The notes under the pieces are model-generated. The model saw nothing but the letters and a program-made list of their open reading frames with translations. It was not told the DNA's origin and searched no databases. DNA of 64,000 nucleotides from Paenibacillus sp. NFR01 (GTDB lineage: Bacteria > Bacillota > Bacilli > Paenibacillales > Paenibacillaceae). Shown in pieces: positions 50,974 to 59,592 of this stretch. Made by a program: the position numbers and the translations under genes. Position 1 is the stretch's first letter. Every line of letters starts with the position of its first letter. The stretch lies in NCBI RefSeq assembly GCF_900111565.1, contig NZ_FOIK01000004.1:360981-424980 (forward strand), written 5' to 3'.

Positions 50974-52368
50974 GTGAAAAACAACTATCAAACCCTCAGC
51001 CTCCGCATGCTGGCTTGGCCGATCTTTCTGGAAGTATTTCTGCAGACGCTGCTGGGCAGCGTCGACACGATCATGGTCAGCCGGCTCTCCGACGATGCCG
51101 TGGCCATCGTGGGGTTGTCCAACCAACTGTTCAACACGCTGATTACGCTCTTCACGACGCTCGCAGGCGGCGCAGGGATCCTTATTGCCCAGCGGTTCGG
51201 CTCGCAGCGCTACGGGGAAGCCCGTTCGTTTGCCATTATGGGGCTGTCCTCAACCGTCATTTTGGGCATTCTCTCCAGCATCGTATTGTATCTTTTCCCT
51301 TACCCGATCGCCAGAGCCATCAACGTCTCCGACGAGCTCCTTCCGGCAGCAGGACAATTTATCGGCAATGTCGGGGCCGGCCTTTTTCTGGTTGCCTTCA
51401 TATCGGCGCTAGGCTCGGGCATCCGCAATACCGGAAATACCAAGGGACCGATGTATATCGGCATCGGCGTCAATATTTTGCATATTGTCTTCAATTACCT
51501 GTTCCTGTTCGGCGCGTTCGGATTCCCGGAAATGGGCCTGAACGGCATTGCGCTATCCAATATTATTGCACGCGGCGTCGGCGTTGTTCTGCTCTTCTAT
51601 ATTTTCTGCCGCTCGTTCGACATTCGGATTAAAATCAAGGACCTGCTGTACTATAACCGGGCGATGTTCCGCGAAATCGTCAAAATCAGCTGGCCGCTCG
51701 GGCTCAACTCCTCCGCGTGGGTCTTCTCCCAGCTCGCCATGTATTCCTTCATGGCCATGCTTGGCGCCAAGGAACTTGCAGCACGGACTTATCTCAATAC
51801 GTTGGAGTCGTTTTGCTTTACACTGGGCTACGCCGTGGCGCTGGCCGGACAGATTATGGCCGCCCAATTATTCGGCGCCATGCAGCTCGAAAAAACATAC
51901 AAAAGCGCCTACCGTACCCTGTTCTCCGGCCAGGTAATCGTCGCCGCGAATGTGCTGCTGCTGTTCGCCATCGGACGGCCGCTGCTCGGACTGTTCACCT
52001 CGGACGCGGAGATTATCGGCATCGGCATCTCCCTGCTGGCTCTGAATCTGCTGCTCCAGCCGGCCAAAATGCTCAACATGGCGATGGGCAACGCGCTGAA
52101 CGCGGTCGGCGATACCCGCTTCACGATGACGATTTCGATCATCTCCATGACGCTGGTCGGCATCGGCGGCTCCTATCTGTTGGGCATTACCGCCGGCTGG
52201 GGATTGAAAGGCATCTATGTCAGCATGATTTCCGACGAGGCGATCCGCGGCGTGCTGGTACTGATCCGCTGGCGCAAGCAGAAGCTGCTGCGCAAGGCGG
52301 CCCAAGAGCATGGCGGCGCTGTCGCGGATTACCCGTACCGGCCCGAGCAGGTGGCCTGCGCGACGTAG
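50974..52368 (+). CDS. MATE-family efflux transporter
   Basis: 464 residues from a GTG, 8 nt after GGGAGG. Twelve predicted helices in two homologous halves; PIFLEVFLQTLLGSVDTIMVSRLSDDAVAIVGLSNQ is the N-terminal MATE signature, and GNALNAVGDTRFT lies in the second half. It would export an organic cation or other compound using Na+ or H+. Its place between the BMC operon and the hydrolase unit suggests export of a pathway substrate, by-product or toxic analogue. Purine-riboswitch genes in this family are sometimes MATE genes, but no aptamer precedes this one. Confidence 0.9.
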   Translation: MKNNYQTLSLRMLAWPIFLEVFLQTLLGSVDTIMVSRLSDDAVAIVGLSNQLFNTLITLFTTLAGGAGILIAQRFGSQRYGEARSFAIMGLSSTVILGILSSIVLYLFPYPIARAINVSDELLPAAGQFIGNVGAGLFLVAFISALGSGIRNTGNTKGPMYIGIGVNILHIVFNYLFLFGAFGFPEMGLNGIALSNIIARGVGVVLLFYIFCRSFDIRIKIKDLLYYNRAMFREIVKISWPLGLNSSAWVFSQLAMYSFMAMLGAKELAARTYLNTLESFCFTLGYAVALAGQIMAAQLFGAMQLEKTYKSAYRTLFSGQVIVAANVLLLFAIGRPLLGLFTSDAEIIGIGISLLALNLLLQPAKMLNMAMGNALNAVGDTRFTMTISIISMTLVGIGGSYLLGITAGWGLKGIYVSMISDEAIRGVLVLIRWRKQKLLRKAAQEHGGAVADYPYRPEQVACAT

Positions 52369-52466
52369 ACACCTGCCTGTCTCAACCGCGCAGCCTTGGC
52401 TCCTGCACAGACGTTATCCGGCGGTCCCACACTTTACTGCAACGTTGCCATAAACCCAACAAACGC

Positions 52467-52510
52467 AAAACGTCCGGCCAAGGACTCTTCCTTGGCCGGA
52501 CGTTTTTTTC
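52467..52510. terminator. Strong bidirectional terminator
   Basis: A perfect stem, AACGTCCGGCCAAGGA with its complement around CTCT, flanked by A and T tracts (TTTTTTTC on plus). Ends the MATE gene and the convergent hydrolase unit. Confidence 0.92.
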
Positions 52511-52528
52511 ACTATTGAACCCGTACGA

Positions 52529-53092
52529 CTAAGCTCTGACCACCAGATTCTTCTCCTTGTACTCCGCCAGCGTCAGCACTTCGCCGAAGATGCCGATGTC
52601 GCGCAGCCCCGAGATGTGCATCTCCTCGTCCTTGGAGGCGCAGCAGTCGCTGACGCAGACCACTTTATAGGTGTGGTACATGGCGTCGGATGCCGTGGAG
52701 CGGACGCATACATTGGTCCAGACGCCGGTGACGACCACCGTGTCGATGCCCTCCTCGCGCAGGAACAGATCCATGTCGGTGTAGCTGAAGGCGCTATGCC
52801 GCCGCTTTTGCACGATATAGTCGCCTTTGGCTTCATCCGGCGTCAGCTCGGCAATAAAATCCGAACCCCAGCTTCCCTTAATCGCATGAACCGGCCGCAC
52901 GCGGAAGTCGGCGTCGTTCTTGCGGTGCGCTTCCTGGACGAAGATCACCTGAATATCGTTTTCGTGGCTGAATTCGATCAGCTCCTGCAGCGCAGGTACG
53001 ATGCCCGCGCCGTTCGGACAAGTCAGCGCACCGTCCGGATGAATAAAATCGTTCAGCATATCGATAATGACTACCGCATGTTTGCCCATCAT
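52529..53092 (-). CDS. Isochorismatase-family cysteine hydrolase (amidase type)
   Basis: 187 residues. The catalytic triad of the amidase branch is present: D11 (VVIIDMLNDFIHPDG), K96 and C129 in VVTGVWTNVCVRSTASDA, with the usual cis-peptide before the Cys. This branch hydrolyses carbamoyl or amide bonds (N-carbamoylsarcosine, ureidoacrylate, biuret/triuret, nicotinamide). Following an allantoinase/hydantoinase-like gene on the same riboswitch-controlled transcript, a carbamoyl- or ureido-acid product is the likely substrate. Substrate not determined. Confidence 0.85.
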   Translation of the reverse strand: MMGKHAVVIIDMLNDFIHPDGALTCPNGAGIVPALQELIEFSHENDIQVIFVQEAHRKNDADFRVRPVHAIKGSWGSDFIAELTPDEAKGDYIVQKRRHSAFSYTDMDLFLREEGIDTVVVTGVWTNVCVRSTASDAMYHTYKVVCVSDCCASKDEEMHISGLRDIGIFGEVLTLAEYKEKNLVVRA

Positions 53093-53131
53093 TGCTCACT
53101 CCCTTATAATGGCCGGCTTAAGCCGCCCGAA

Positions 53132-54547
53132 TTAGTATTTCAGCAGACGCGGCAGCTCGCTGATCGTTTGCCGTTTGACATACTCGCCGTGGCCAGGCTT
53201 GCCGATAACACCCAGCGCCTCGTCGAACACCAGCGTACCTCTGACGATCGTCTTGTCGACCTTGCCCTTCAGCTTCATGCCGTGGAACGGCGTATATTTC
53301 GGCTTGCAGTGCATTTGGTCCTTGTCGAGGGTCCATTCCTTCTCCAGATCGACGATCGTGAAATCGGCGTCGGTACCGATCTCCAGCGCGCCTTTTTTCG
53401 GATAGAGACCGTAGTGGACCGCCGGGTTGGTGCACAGCAGCTCTACCAGGCGGGAGAGGCTGAGGCGGCCTTTGTTGTAGCCTTCGCTGATCATGATCGG
53501 CACCAGCGTCTCCACGCCGGGAATGCCTGGGAAGGAGGTCCACACGTCCATGCCCGGCGCGTTTTTCTCCGTGGCAATTTCATATGGCGCATGGTCGGTT
53601 GCCATAAAGTCGATCGTGCCGTCAACCAATCCCTGCCACAGCGCCTCGTTGTCCTTGGCCGTGCGCAGCGGTGGCGCAATCTTGGCGAACGTTCCGAATT
53701 CCGTCATCGCGTCTACCGCATTCAGCGTCAAATAGTGCGGACAGGATTCCGCCGTCACTTTGGTTCCTTTCAGCTTCGCTTCACGGATCAGCTCGTTGCC
53801 TGCCGCCGTACTCATATGCACGATATGCAGCCGGGCGCCGGTCTCTTCGGCAAAGCTGATGCCGAGCTGGATCGCCGCCTTCTCTGCGAGCGCCATACGC
53901 GCTTCGGCCCACGCCGGATAATCCATACGCCCTTCGCCTTTCAGCTTCTGGGTAAAGTAATCGCAAATTGCGAAGTTTTCGGCATGAATTCCGATCGGCA
54001 GCCCCGTCGGCGACACCGCGGCAAAAGCCTCCAGCATCTCGGGATCGGTCACGCGCGGATAACTCGGCACGGAAGGCGTCATGTATACCTTGAAGGCTAC
54101 TACGCCGTTCGCCACCTGCTCGCTGATAATCTCCGGCAGCACATTATTGCGCACATCCTCGCCGGTAATGCCGCCCCACATCGCGTAGTCGACGATGCCC
54201 TTGCCTTCCAGCGCATTCAGCTTGTTGAACAGATTGTCGGCGGAACGGACGGAAGGCACGCTGCAGCATGGCATATCCACGATCATCGTCACGCCGCCTG
54301 CCGCGGCGCTGCTGGTTCCGGTCACGAAGTCCTCGCGGTGCGTAAAGCCGGGATCGTTAAAATGGGTATGCGAGTCGATGACGCCCGGCAGCACCAGCAT
54401 GCCCTTGGCGTCAATGACTTCTGCGGCATCCGCTTTAATGCCCTTGGCAAATCCGGCGATGACGCCGTTTTTCACCAGAATGTCTGTCAGCACCTGCCGG
54501 TCGCCTTGCGGAATGTTGGCATTTTTGATAATCAGATCGTAACTCAT
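53132..54547 (-). CDS. Allantoinase/dihydropyrimidinase-like cyclic amidohydrolase
   Basis: 471 residues from the ATG at 54547, 7 nt after AGGTGG; the frame to 54607 overlaps the terminator region and is rejected. Metal ligands: HxH in GVIDSHTHFNDPGFTHRED (H60, H62), the carboxylated Lys in VVAFKVYMTPS (K153), then LHIVHMST and ATDHAPY. FNDPGFTHRED and the overall length are nearest to allantoinase (AllB) but also fit hydantoinases. It would open a cyclic ureide to a ureido acid. It stands directly behind a purine-type riboswitch, which points to a purine breakdown intermediate. Confidence 0.85.
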   Translation of the reverse strand: MSYDLIIKNANIPQGDRQVLTDILVKNGVIAGFAKGIKADAAEVIDAKGMLVLPGVIDSHTHFNDPGFTHREDFVTGTSSAAAGGVTMIVDMPCCSVPSVRSADNLFNKLNALEGKGIVDYAMWGGITGEDVRNNVLPEIISEQVANGVVAFKVYMTPSVPSYPRVTDPEMLEAFAAVSPTGLPIGIHAENFAICDYFTQKLKGEGRMDYPAWAEARMALAEKAAIQLGISFAEETGARLHIVHMSTAAGNELIREAKLKGTKVTAESCPHYLTLNAVDAMTEFGTFAKIAPPLRTAKDNEALWQGLVDGTIDFMATDHAPYEIATEKNAPGMDVWTSFPGIPGVETLVPIMISEGYNKGRLSLSRLVELLCTNPAVHYGLYPKKGALEIGTDADFTIVDLEKEWTLDKDQMHCKPKYTPFHGMKLKGKVDKTIVRGTLVFDEALGVIGKPGHGEYVKRQTISELPRLLKY

Positions 54548-54603
54548 TGGACTTCCACCTCTTCTTCTGAATTTTGGATGCTCCACCCCGTATTTCGCGC
54601 ACG

Positions 54604-54765
54604 ACAAAAAAGCCCCAAGTCTACAAAAGGCAGCCGGCGGAACGTCCCCCTAAACGCGTATGCGCTGCGGATTTCGTTCTCGTCGCTTACCTCTCGTAGC
54701 CTGGGGCAATTTACGGTCGCCTGGTCGAAACGCCCGATCCCATTATCGAGCTTATACAAGAGCTT
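54604..54765 (-). ncRNA. Purine-riboswitch-family aptamer (variant) with ON-type terminator
   Basis: The aptamer (54762-54691) has every element of the purine three-way junction. P1 is CUCUUGUA/UACGAGAG; J1/2 begins UAA; P2 is GCUCGAU/AUCGGGC; L2 contains AAUGGG; J2/3 is GUUUCGACC; L3 is CCGUAAA; and a C sits before the P1 3' strand at the position of C74. Deviations: U51 of the guanine aptamer is G (54726), J3/1 reads GGC instead of GAC, and P3 has an internal loop. GCCCCAGG-CUAC (54707-54696), part of P3, J3/1 and P1, can instead pair with GUAG-A-CUUGGGGC (54624-54612) before UUUUUU. That terminator excludes the aptamer, so ligand should switch the downstream hydrolases ON. Confidence 0.85.
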
Positions 54766-54844
54766 CACTGTTCGGTTGTTTGCGAGAAAGCCTCATGTCA
54801 GTTATTCTGACTAAAATTCAAGATTCGCTCTCTCAGTTACCTGT

Positions 54845-54872
54845 ATCATATCATCCTAATCATTTTCGTCAA
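54845..54872 (-). promoter_or_regulatory. Sigma-A promoter of riboswitch transcript
   Basis: TTGACG (54872-54867), 16-nt spacer, TATGAT (54850-54845) on the minus strand, about 80 nt upstream of the aptamer. The leader between them holds a small hairpin, GTCAGttattCTGAC (about 54797-54811). Confidence 0.7.
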
Positions 54873-54948
54873 GGTAATTCAGTCGTTTGTCAAGCTTTAG
54901 CCATAAACCGCGTTACATAAACTAACAATAACAATCATCGACGTATAT

Positions 54949-55332
54949 TTATTTCGCTTCTGCCGCGGCGGCTTCATTCTCAAGCGAAGCAAAATAAGCA
55001 ATCTTGTGATCGATCTTCCGGGCAAAGTTCTGGAAAAACTTGATTTTCTCCTCGATCTGCAGCTTATGCTCCTGAAGCAGCTTGCGCTGCTCCGGCAGCG
55101 TACCCAGCCCCTCCTTGGACAAAGCAATAAATTGCTTGATCTCGGCGATCGGCATTCCCGTATCCTTCAGGCAGCAAATCAGCGAAATTAGCTCCAGGTC
55201 CTCGTCGTGAAAGCAGCGGTTGCCATGCTCGTCCCGTGCCACCTCGGGCAGCACGCCCTCCCTCTCGTAGTAACGCAGCGTATATTGGCTTAGTCCGCTT
55301 TTTTGTGCTATGGTTTTGATGCTGTATCCCAT
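54949..55332 (-). CDS. MerR-family transcriptional regulator
   Basis: 127 residues: N-terminal winged helix (YSIKTIAQKSGLSQYTLRYYEREGVLP) and a C-terminal dimerisation coiled coil (LLQEHKLQIEEKIKFFQNFARKIDHKIAYF). No metal-binding Cys arrangement, so it belongs to the group that controls aldo-keto reductases and similar oxidoreductases. It is divergent from such a gene at 55485. Its recognition site is predicted at 55420-55450 and again at 61954-61984. Confidence 0.88.
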   Translation of the reverse strand: MGYSIKTIAQKSGLSQYTLRYYEREGVLPEVARDEHGNRCFHDEDLELISLICCLKDTGMPIAEIKQFIALSKEGLGTLPEQRKLLQEHKLQIEEKIKFFQNFARKIDHKIAYFASLENEAAAAEAK

Positions 55333-55419
55333 ACGGGCATCTCCCTTCCCTCTTTGGCTGTAAGCTACCTCTCTAATCTATCACCATTGCGGGCCTATTA
55401 AAAGTATGTATACAAGCTC

Positions 55420-55450
55420 TTGACTTACAGTTAACTCTAAGGGCTACACT
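55420..55450 (+). promoter_or_regulatory. MerR-type promoter with 19-bp spacer
   Basis: TTGACT (55420-55425), 19-bp spacer, TACACT (55445-55450). The spacer contains the near-perfect dyad CTTAcAGTTAACTcTAAG. Long spacer and central dyad are the hallmark of MerR-activated promoters. Confidence 0.75.
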
Positions 55451-55484
55451 AAATCATGAAAACCCATTCAAGGAGTGAATAATT

Positions 55485-56408
55485 ATGGTAAAAAGAATCA
55501 GTGTCGCCGGCGGCGCGCTTGACGTTGCGGAAATCTCCCTCGGCTGCATGCGGATTGCCGATATGACTCCCGAGGAAGCCGATGTGCATATCCACAGCTC
55601 GCTGGAAGCGGGCATCGACTTCTTCGACCACGCCGACATTTATGCCGGCGGCAAAGCCGAGGAAGTATTCGGCAACGTGCTGGCCAACAATTCCGGCCTG
55701 CGAGACAAAATGCATATCCAAACCAAATGCGGCATCGTCCCCGGCGTGATGTTCGACTTCTCCAAAGAACATATCATCAGCTCGGTGGAAGGCAGCATTA
55801 AGCGCCTGAAGACCGATTATGTCGACGTGCTGCTGCTGCACCGCCCGGACACCCTGATGGAGCCGGAAGAAATCGCCGAAGCGTTCGATAATCTGGAACA
55901 ACGCGGCCTCGTGAAGCATTTCGGCGTCAGTAACCTGAACCCGCTGCAAATCGAGCTTCTCAAGAAAAACGTGAAGCAGCCGCTGCTGTTCAACCAGCTT
56001 CAACTCAGCATTATGGTCTCCGGCATGATCGATGCCGGCTTCAACGTCAACATGACCAACGCCCCTTCCGTTGTGCATGACGGCGGTATCCTGGAATACA
56101 GCCGCCTGCATGACATGACGATCCAGCCATGGTCGCCGTTCCAATACGGCTTCTTTGAAGGCGTATTCCTGGGCAACGACAAGTTCCCGGAGCTGAACAA
56201 AGTAATTAACCGCCTGGCCGACGAAAAAGGCGTTGCCGATACGGCGATCGCCATCGCCTGGCTGCTTCGCCACCCGGCCAAAATGCAGCCGGTAGTCGGC
56301 ACCACCAACACCAAACGCCTGCTCGACATTGCCAAGGCGTCCGACATTACGCTTAGCCGCCAGGAATGGTATGAAATCTACCTGGCTGCCGGCAACAAGC
56401 TTCCATAA
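55485..56408 (+). CDS. Aldo/keto reductase (YdhF-like)
   Basis: 307 residues, TIM-barrel AKR. Conserved residues: GIDFFDHADIYAGG with catalytic Tyr53, the QTKCG Lys, LLLHRPD His and the NADP-binding C-terminal VVGTTNTKRL. It reduces carbonyl compounds with NADPH. Divergent from its MerR regulator; the AGGAG site lies 8 nt before the ATG. Confidence 0.9.
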   Translation: MVKRISVAGGALDVAEISLGCMRIADMTPEEADVHIHSSLEAGIDFFDHADIYAGGKAEEVFGNVLANNSGLRDKMHIQTKCGIVPGVMFDFSKEHIISSVEGSIKRLKTDYVDVLLLHRPDTLMEPEEIAEAFDNLEQRGLVKHFGVSNLNPLQIELLKKNVKQPLLFNQLQLSIMVSGMIDAGFNVNMTNAPSVVHDGGILEYSRLHDMTIQPWSPFQYGFFEGVFLGNDKFPELNKVINRLADEKGVADTAIAIAWLLRHPAKMQPVVGTTNTKRLLDIAKASDITLSRQEWYEIYLAAGNKLP

Positions 56409-56427
56409 GAACTGCCACCGAATCACG

Positions 56428-56463
56428 AAGGGCGCTCCGCAACAAGCGGATGCGCCCTTTTTC
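56428..56463. terminator. Bidirectional terminator
   Basis: AAGGGCGCtCCGC and GCGGatGCGCCCTT form a stem followed by TTTTTC on the plus strand. It lies between convergent genes and touches the stop of the ABC ATPase. Confidence 0.8.
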
Positions 56464-57214
56464 AAATCGTATAATCGCTGCTCGGCACGATCCGCAGCAG
56501 AAACTGCTTCGTCCGCTCCTCTTTTGGATGGGCGAAAAAGGTCTTCGGGTCGCCTTCTTCCACCACGACGCCTCTATCCATAAACACGATATGGTTCGCG
56601 ACATCCTGGGCGAAGGACATCTCATGGGTCACGACCACCATCGTTACGCCTTCGCGGGCCAGCTGCTTCATAACGCCCAGCACCTCACCGATCAGCTCGG
56701 GATCCAGTGCGGAGGTTGGCTCGTCGAATAGAATAACGTCCGGATTGACCGCAATTGCCCGCGCAATGCCTACCCGCTGCTGCTGCCCGCCGGACAACAT
56801 GGACGGATAATAGTCGTATCGGTCGGCCAATCCTACTTTATTGAGCGCTTCTTTGGCAGTCTGAATCGCCTGCGGCTTCGGCACCTTCCGCGCAATAATC
56901 AGCCCTTCGGTGACATTCTCCAGCGCGGTTTTGTTATGGAACAGATTGTAGTTCTGAAACACAAATGCCGTCCGCTTGCGGATATTGGAGATTTGCCCGG
57001 ACGTTGCCCCGTTGATATCCACTTTGAGGTCATCGAATATGATTTCGCCCCGGTCCGCCCGCTCCAGAAAGTTGATACAGCGCAGGAGCGTCGTTTTCCC
57101 CGAACCGCTTGGCCCGAGAACAACAACGACGTCGCCTTTCTCCACTTTCAGGTTTACCCCGCCCAGCACCTCGTTTTTATGGAAGGTTTTATGGATGTTT
57201 TTGATTTCGAGCAT
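56462..57214 (-). CDS. Amino-acid ABC transporter ATP-binding protein (TcyN-like)
   Basis: 250 residues with Walker A GPSGSGKTTLLRC (about 34-46), FVFQNYNLF Q-loop, signature LSGGQQQRVGIARAI, Walker B VILFDEPTSALDP and VTHEMSF. The FDEPTSALDPELIGEVL form is that of polar amino-acid importers (GlnQ, TcyN). Last gene of the operon that starts with the UroD-like gene. Confidence 0.92.
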   Translation of the reverse strand: MLEIKNIHKTFHKNEVLGGVNLKVEKGDVVVVLGPSGSGKTTLLRCINFLERADRGEIIFDDLKVDINGATSGQISNIRKRTAFVFQNYNLFHNKTALENVTEGLIIARKVPKPQAIQTAKEALNKVGLADRYDYYPSMLSGGQQQRVGIARAIAVNPDVILFDEPTSALDPELIGEVLGVMKQLAREGVTMVVVTHEMSFAQDVANHIVFMDRGVVVEEGDPKTFFAHPKEERTKQFLLRIVPSSDYTI

Positions 57215-57225
57215 TTTCTCATCTC

Positions 57226-57933
57226 CTATTTCATAGCCGCTTTATAAGCCCCGAAGTGTTTTTCGGCAAGGGAGAACAACAGCTGCGTAACGGAGCACAC
57301 CAGGATGTAGATGACGAAAATCGTCAGATACGCCTCGATATAATTGTATCCGTAGGACGCTTCGATCTTGGCGATCGCCGTAATATCCTTCACGGACATC
57401 ACAAACGCCAGCGAAGTCAGCTTGATCAGATTGACCGTCAGGTTGCAGATATTCGGGAGCGCTACGACCAGCGCCTGCGGAACGATGATTCTCCGGTACG
57501 CCTGCACGGTACTCATACCCGCCGCATACGCCGCCTCCAGCTGTCCCCTGTTGACCGTCAGCAGCGCGGAACGGAACACCTCGGACAAGCCTGCGGTCGT
57601 GTTGAACGTAAAGACGATGTAGGCGTAGATAATGGAATTCAGATCGAAAACGTTAAACCCCAGCCCCAGCTGCTTGGCTGCTTCGTTGATCAGACTGGGC
57701 AGCAGGCTGTAGACGATCAGGATCTGCAGAATAATCGGCGTGCCGCGGACGCAGGACACGTACAGCGTTGCCAGTTGTTTGGCGATCCGGACGTTGTAGA
57801 TTTTGGCCAATGCGATGAAAAAAGCGATCGGCGTAGAAAACAGCAGCGAAACAGCCGTGATCTTCAGCGTCGTCGGTATGCCGGCCAGCGTCAGATAGAG
57901 CGTATGCAGCATAAAATCGAAATTGAGTTCCAC
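57226..57933 (-). CDS. Amino-acid ABC transporter permease (TcyM-like)
   Basis: 235 residues with five helices and the polar amino-acid permease motif VRGTPIILQILIVYSLLP, plus the coupling loop QLEAAYAAGMSTVQAYRRIIVPQAL. Twelve bp upstream of the ATPase. Similar in layout to TcyM, a cystine/S-compound permease; the substrate is inferred only. Confidence 0.88.
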   Translation of the reverse strand: MELNFDFMLHTLYLTLAGIPTTLKITAVSLLFSTPIAFFIALAKIYNVRIAKQLATLYVSCVRGTPIILQILIVYSLLPSLINEAAKQLGLGFNVFDLNSIIYAYIVFTFNTTAGLSEVFRSALLTVNRGQLEAAYAAGMSTVQAYRRIIVPQALVVALPNICNLTVNLIKLTSLAFVMSVKDITAIAKIEASYGYNYIEAYLTIFVIYILVCSVTQLLFSLAEKHFGAYKAAMK

Positions 57934-57945
57934 CCGTCCGCCCCC

Positions 57946-58650
57946 CTATACCGCGATGCCTTTTTTTCCTTTGGACAGATGTTTCTCCAGCCAATGAAAG
58001 GATTTTTCAATCAGCAGAGTCATCGCCCAGTAAATCAGCGCCAGCGCAATGTACGTCTCCAGCGCATACGCCCCGTAATTCCACGAGATGATCAGCGTGC
58101 CCTGCCCCATGATGTCGATCAGGCCGATCGTGTACGCCAATGAGCCGTCCTTCATCAGATTGACGAGCGCATTGGCGATGTTGGGCAGCGCCACCACGAC
58201 AGCCTGCGGAAAGACGATGCGGAAAAACGCCTGCGTCTCGCTCATCCCGATGCTGACCGCCGCCTCCCGCTGTCCTTGATCAACAGATTCATACGCCGTC
58301 CGCATGACCTCCGACATACTAGCCGCGAATAGCAGCGTAAACGTAACAAGAACGAATACCGCCCGGTGCCAGAAATTGATATCCACTCCCGACGTTATCA
58401 TCAGCAGCTCCGGCAATCCGTAAAACACGATAAACAGCAGCACAATCGGCGGGGTACAGCGCAGCGTCACGATATACAGATCGGCCAGCAGCTTCGGAAT
58501 CCGGCGCCGCCGCAACTTGGCCCTGGCCAGAACAAAACCAAGCAGAGAACCAAAGACGACGGTTCCGGCAATAATATACAGCGTTACATACAGATAAGGC
58601 AGCAGTTTCGGGATCACTTCCACAATAAACGATGGATCAAAGGGCCTCAC
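57946..58650 (-). CDS. Amino-acid ABC transporter permease (TcyL-like)
   Basis: 234 residues, five helices, with LRCTPPIVLLFIVFYGLPEL and QREAAVSIGMSETQAFFRIVFPQAV as the family motifs. Thirteen bp before the other permease; the pair should form a heterodimer. Confidence 0.88.
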   Translation of the reverse strand: MRPFDPSFIVEVIPKLLPYLYVTLYIIAGTVVFGSLLGFVLARAKLRRRRIPKLLADLYIVTLRCTPPIVLLFIVFYGLPELLMITSGVDINFWHRAVFVLVTFTLLFAASMSEVMRTAYESVDQGQREAAVSIGMSETQAFFRIVFPQAVVVALPNIANALVNLMKDGSLAYTIGLIDIMGQGTLIISWNYGAYALETYIALALIYWAMTLLIEKSFHWLEKHLSKGKKGIAV

Positions 58651-58683
58651 AGCGGCCTGCCTCCTTTGAAGGTCAGCACTTCT

Positions 58684-59592
58684 TTATTTATCGATGTACT
58701 GGAAAATATCTTCGCCGAAATATTTCTGCGACAGCTCCGAAATGGTTCCGTCGGCCTTCAGCTTCTCTATGGCACCGTCATACGCGTCGGCAAACGCCTG
58801 ATCCTTTTTATTGAACAACGGCCATGTAGGAATGCCCTTGTACGGCAGATAGGACAACTTGTCGGCGTATTGATGGTAAGGACCGTCAGCCTTCGTAATG
58901 TTGTTCTGATAGGAAAGCTTGATATCCAGGTAAGCGTCATACCGGCCTTCCAGCACCCAGCTGTAGGCATCGGCAATCGTGAAGTCTTCGGATGGCACCA
59001 GCTTGATCGGCTTGTCGGTATGCGTTTTGTTGTAATCCTCGATCACGGCGTATTGTGCGTTTTGCGGAGCGATCGGCACCAGCTTGCCGCTGTACCGGGC
59101 AAAGGAGTCGATGTCCTTAATCTGGTCGGCGTTTTCCGTACGGAACGTGATGCCGATGACGCTGGCCGCGATGTTATTTTTCGGGAAAATAAATTTCTGC
59201 TTCCGTTCTTCTGTCACCCAGGCGCCTTTGACGCCGACATCGTATTTGCCCGATTCCACCCCGATCAGCAGATCGTCATCCGACGTAGGCACAAATTCGA
59301 ATTCATATTCCGGCAGCAGCTCATCGACTGCCTTAAGCACCTGCACCTCGAAGCCGTCCGATTCGCCCTGTTCATTCACAAAATCATACGGAACGTAAGC
59401 CTGTGTATGCGCAATCCGTACCTTGTTTACTTTGGCAGGATCCGCCGGAGCATTGGCAGCCGTGTTCGTCGACGCCGGAGCTGCGGCAGCTTCCGCCGCG
59501 CTATTGCTGTTATTGTTGTTCCCGCATCCGGCTATCGAAAAAGCGAGCAGCAGTGCGGTTCCGGGAATCAGCAGTTTTTTGGCAGTTTTCAT
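58684..59592 (-). CDS. Amino-acid ABC transporter substrate-binding lipoprotein
   Basis: 302 residues: signal peptide with lipobox SIAGC (Cys23), a low-complexity spacer (Asn, Ala, Ser) to about 50, then a type-II periplasmic-binding fold (VRIAHTQAYVPYDFVNEQGESDGFEVQVLKAVDEL, GVKGAWVTEERKQ, ending AIEKLKADGTISELSQKYFGED). The YVPYDFVNxxGxxxGFExxx pattern marks polar amino-acid binding proteins. The start overlaps the UroD-like stop by 4 bp. Confidence 0.9.
   Translation of the reverse strand: MKTAKKLLIPGTALLLAFSIAGCGNNNNSNSAAEAAAAPASTNTAANAPADPAKVNKVRIAHTQAYVPYDFVNEQGESDGFEVQVLKAVDELLPEYEFEFVPTSDDDLLIGVESGKYDVGVKGAWVTEERKQKFIFPKNNIAASVIGITFRTENADQIKDIDSFARYSGKLVPIAPQNAQYAVIEDYNKTHTDKPIKLVPSEDFTIADAYSWVLEGRYDAYLDIKLSYQNNITKADGPYHQYADKLSYLPYKGIPTWPLFNKKDQAFADAYDGAIEKLKADGTISELSQKYFGEDIFQYIDK

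Noticed and set aside
50974..52368. Riboswitch-controlled MATE gene
   Set aside because: No aptamer-like sequence in the 140 bp between the AraC and MATE genes.
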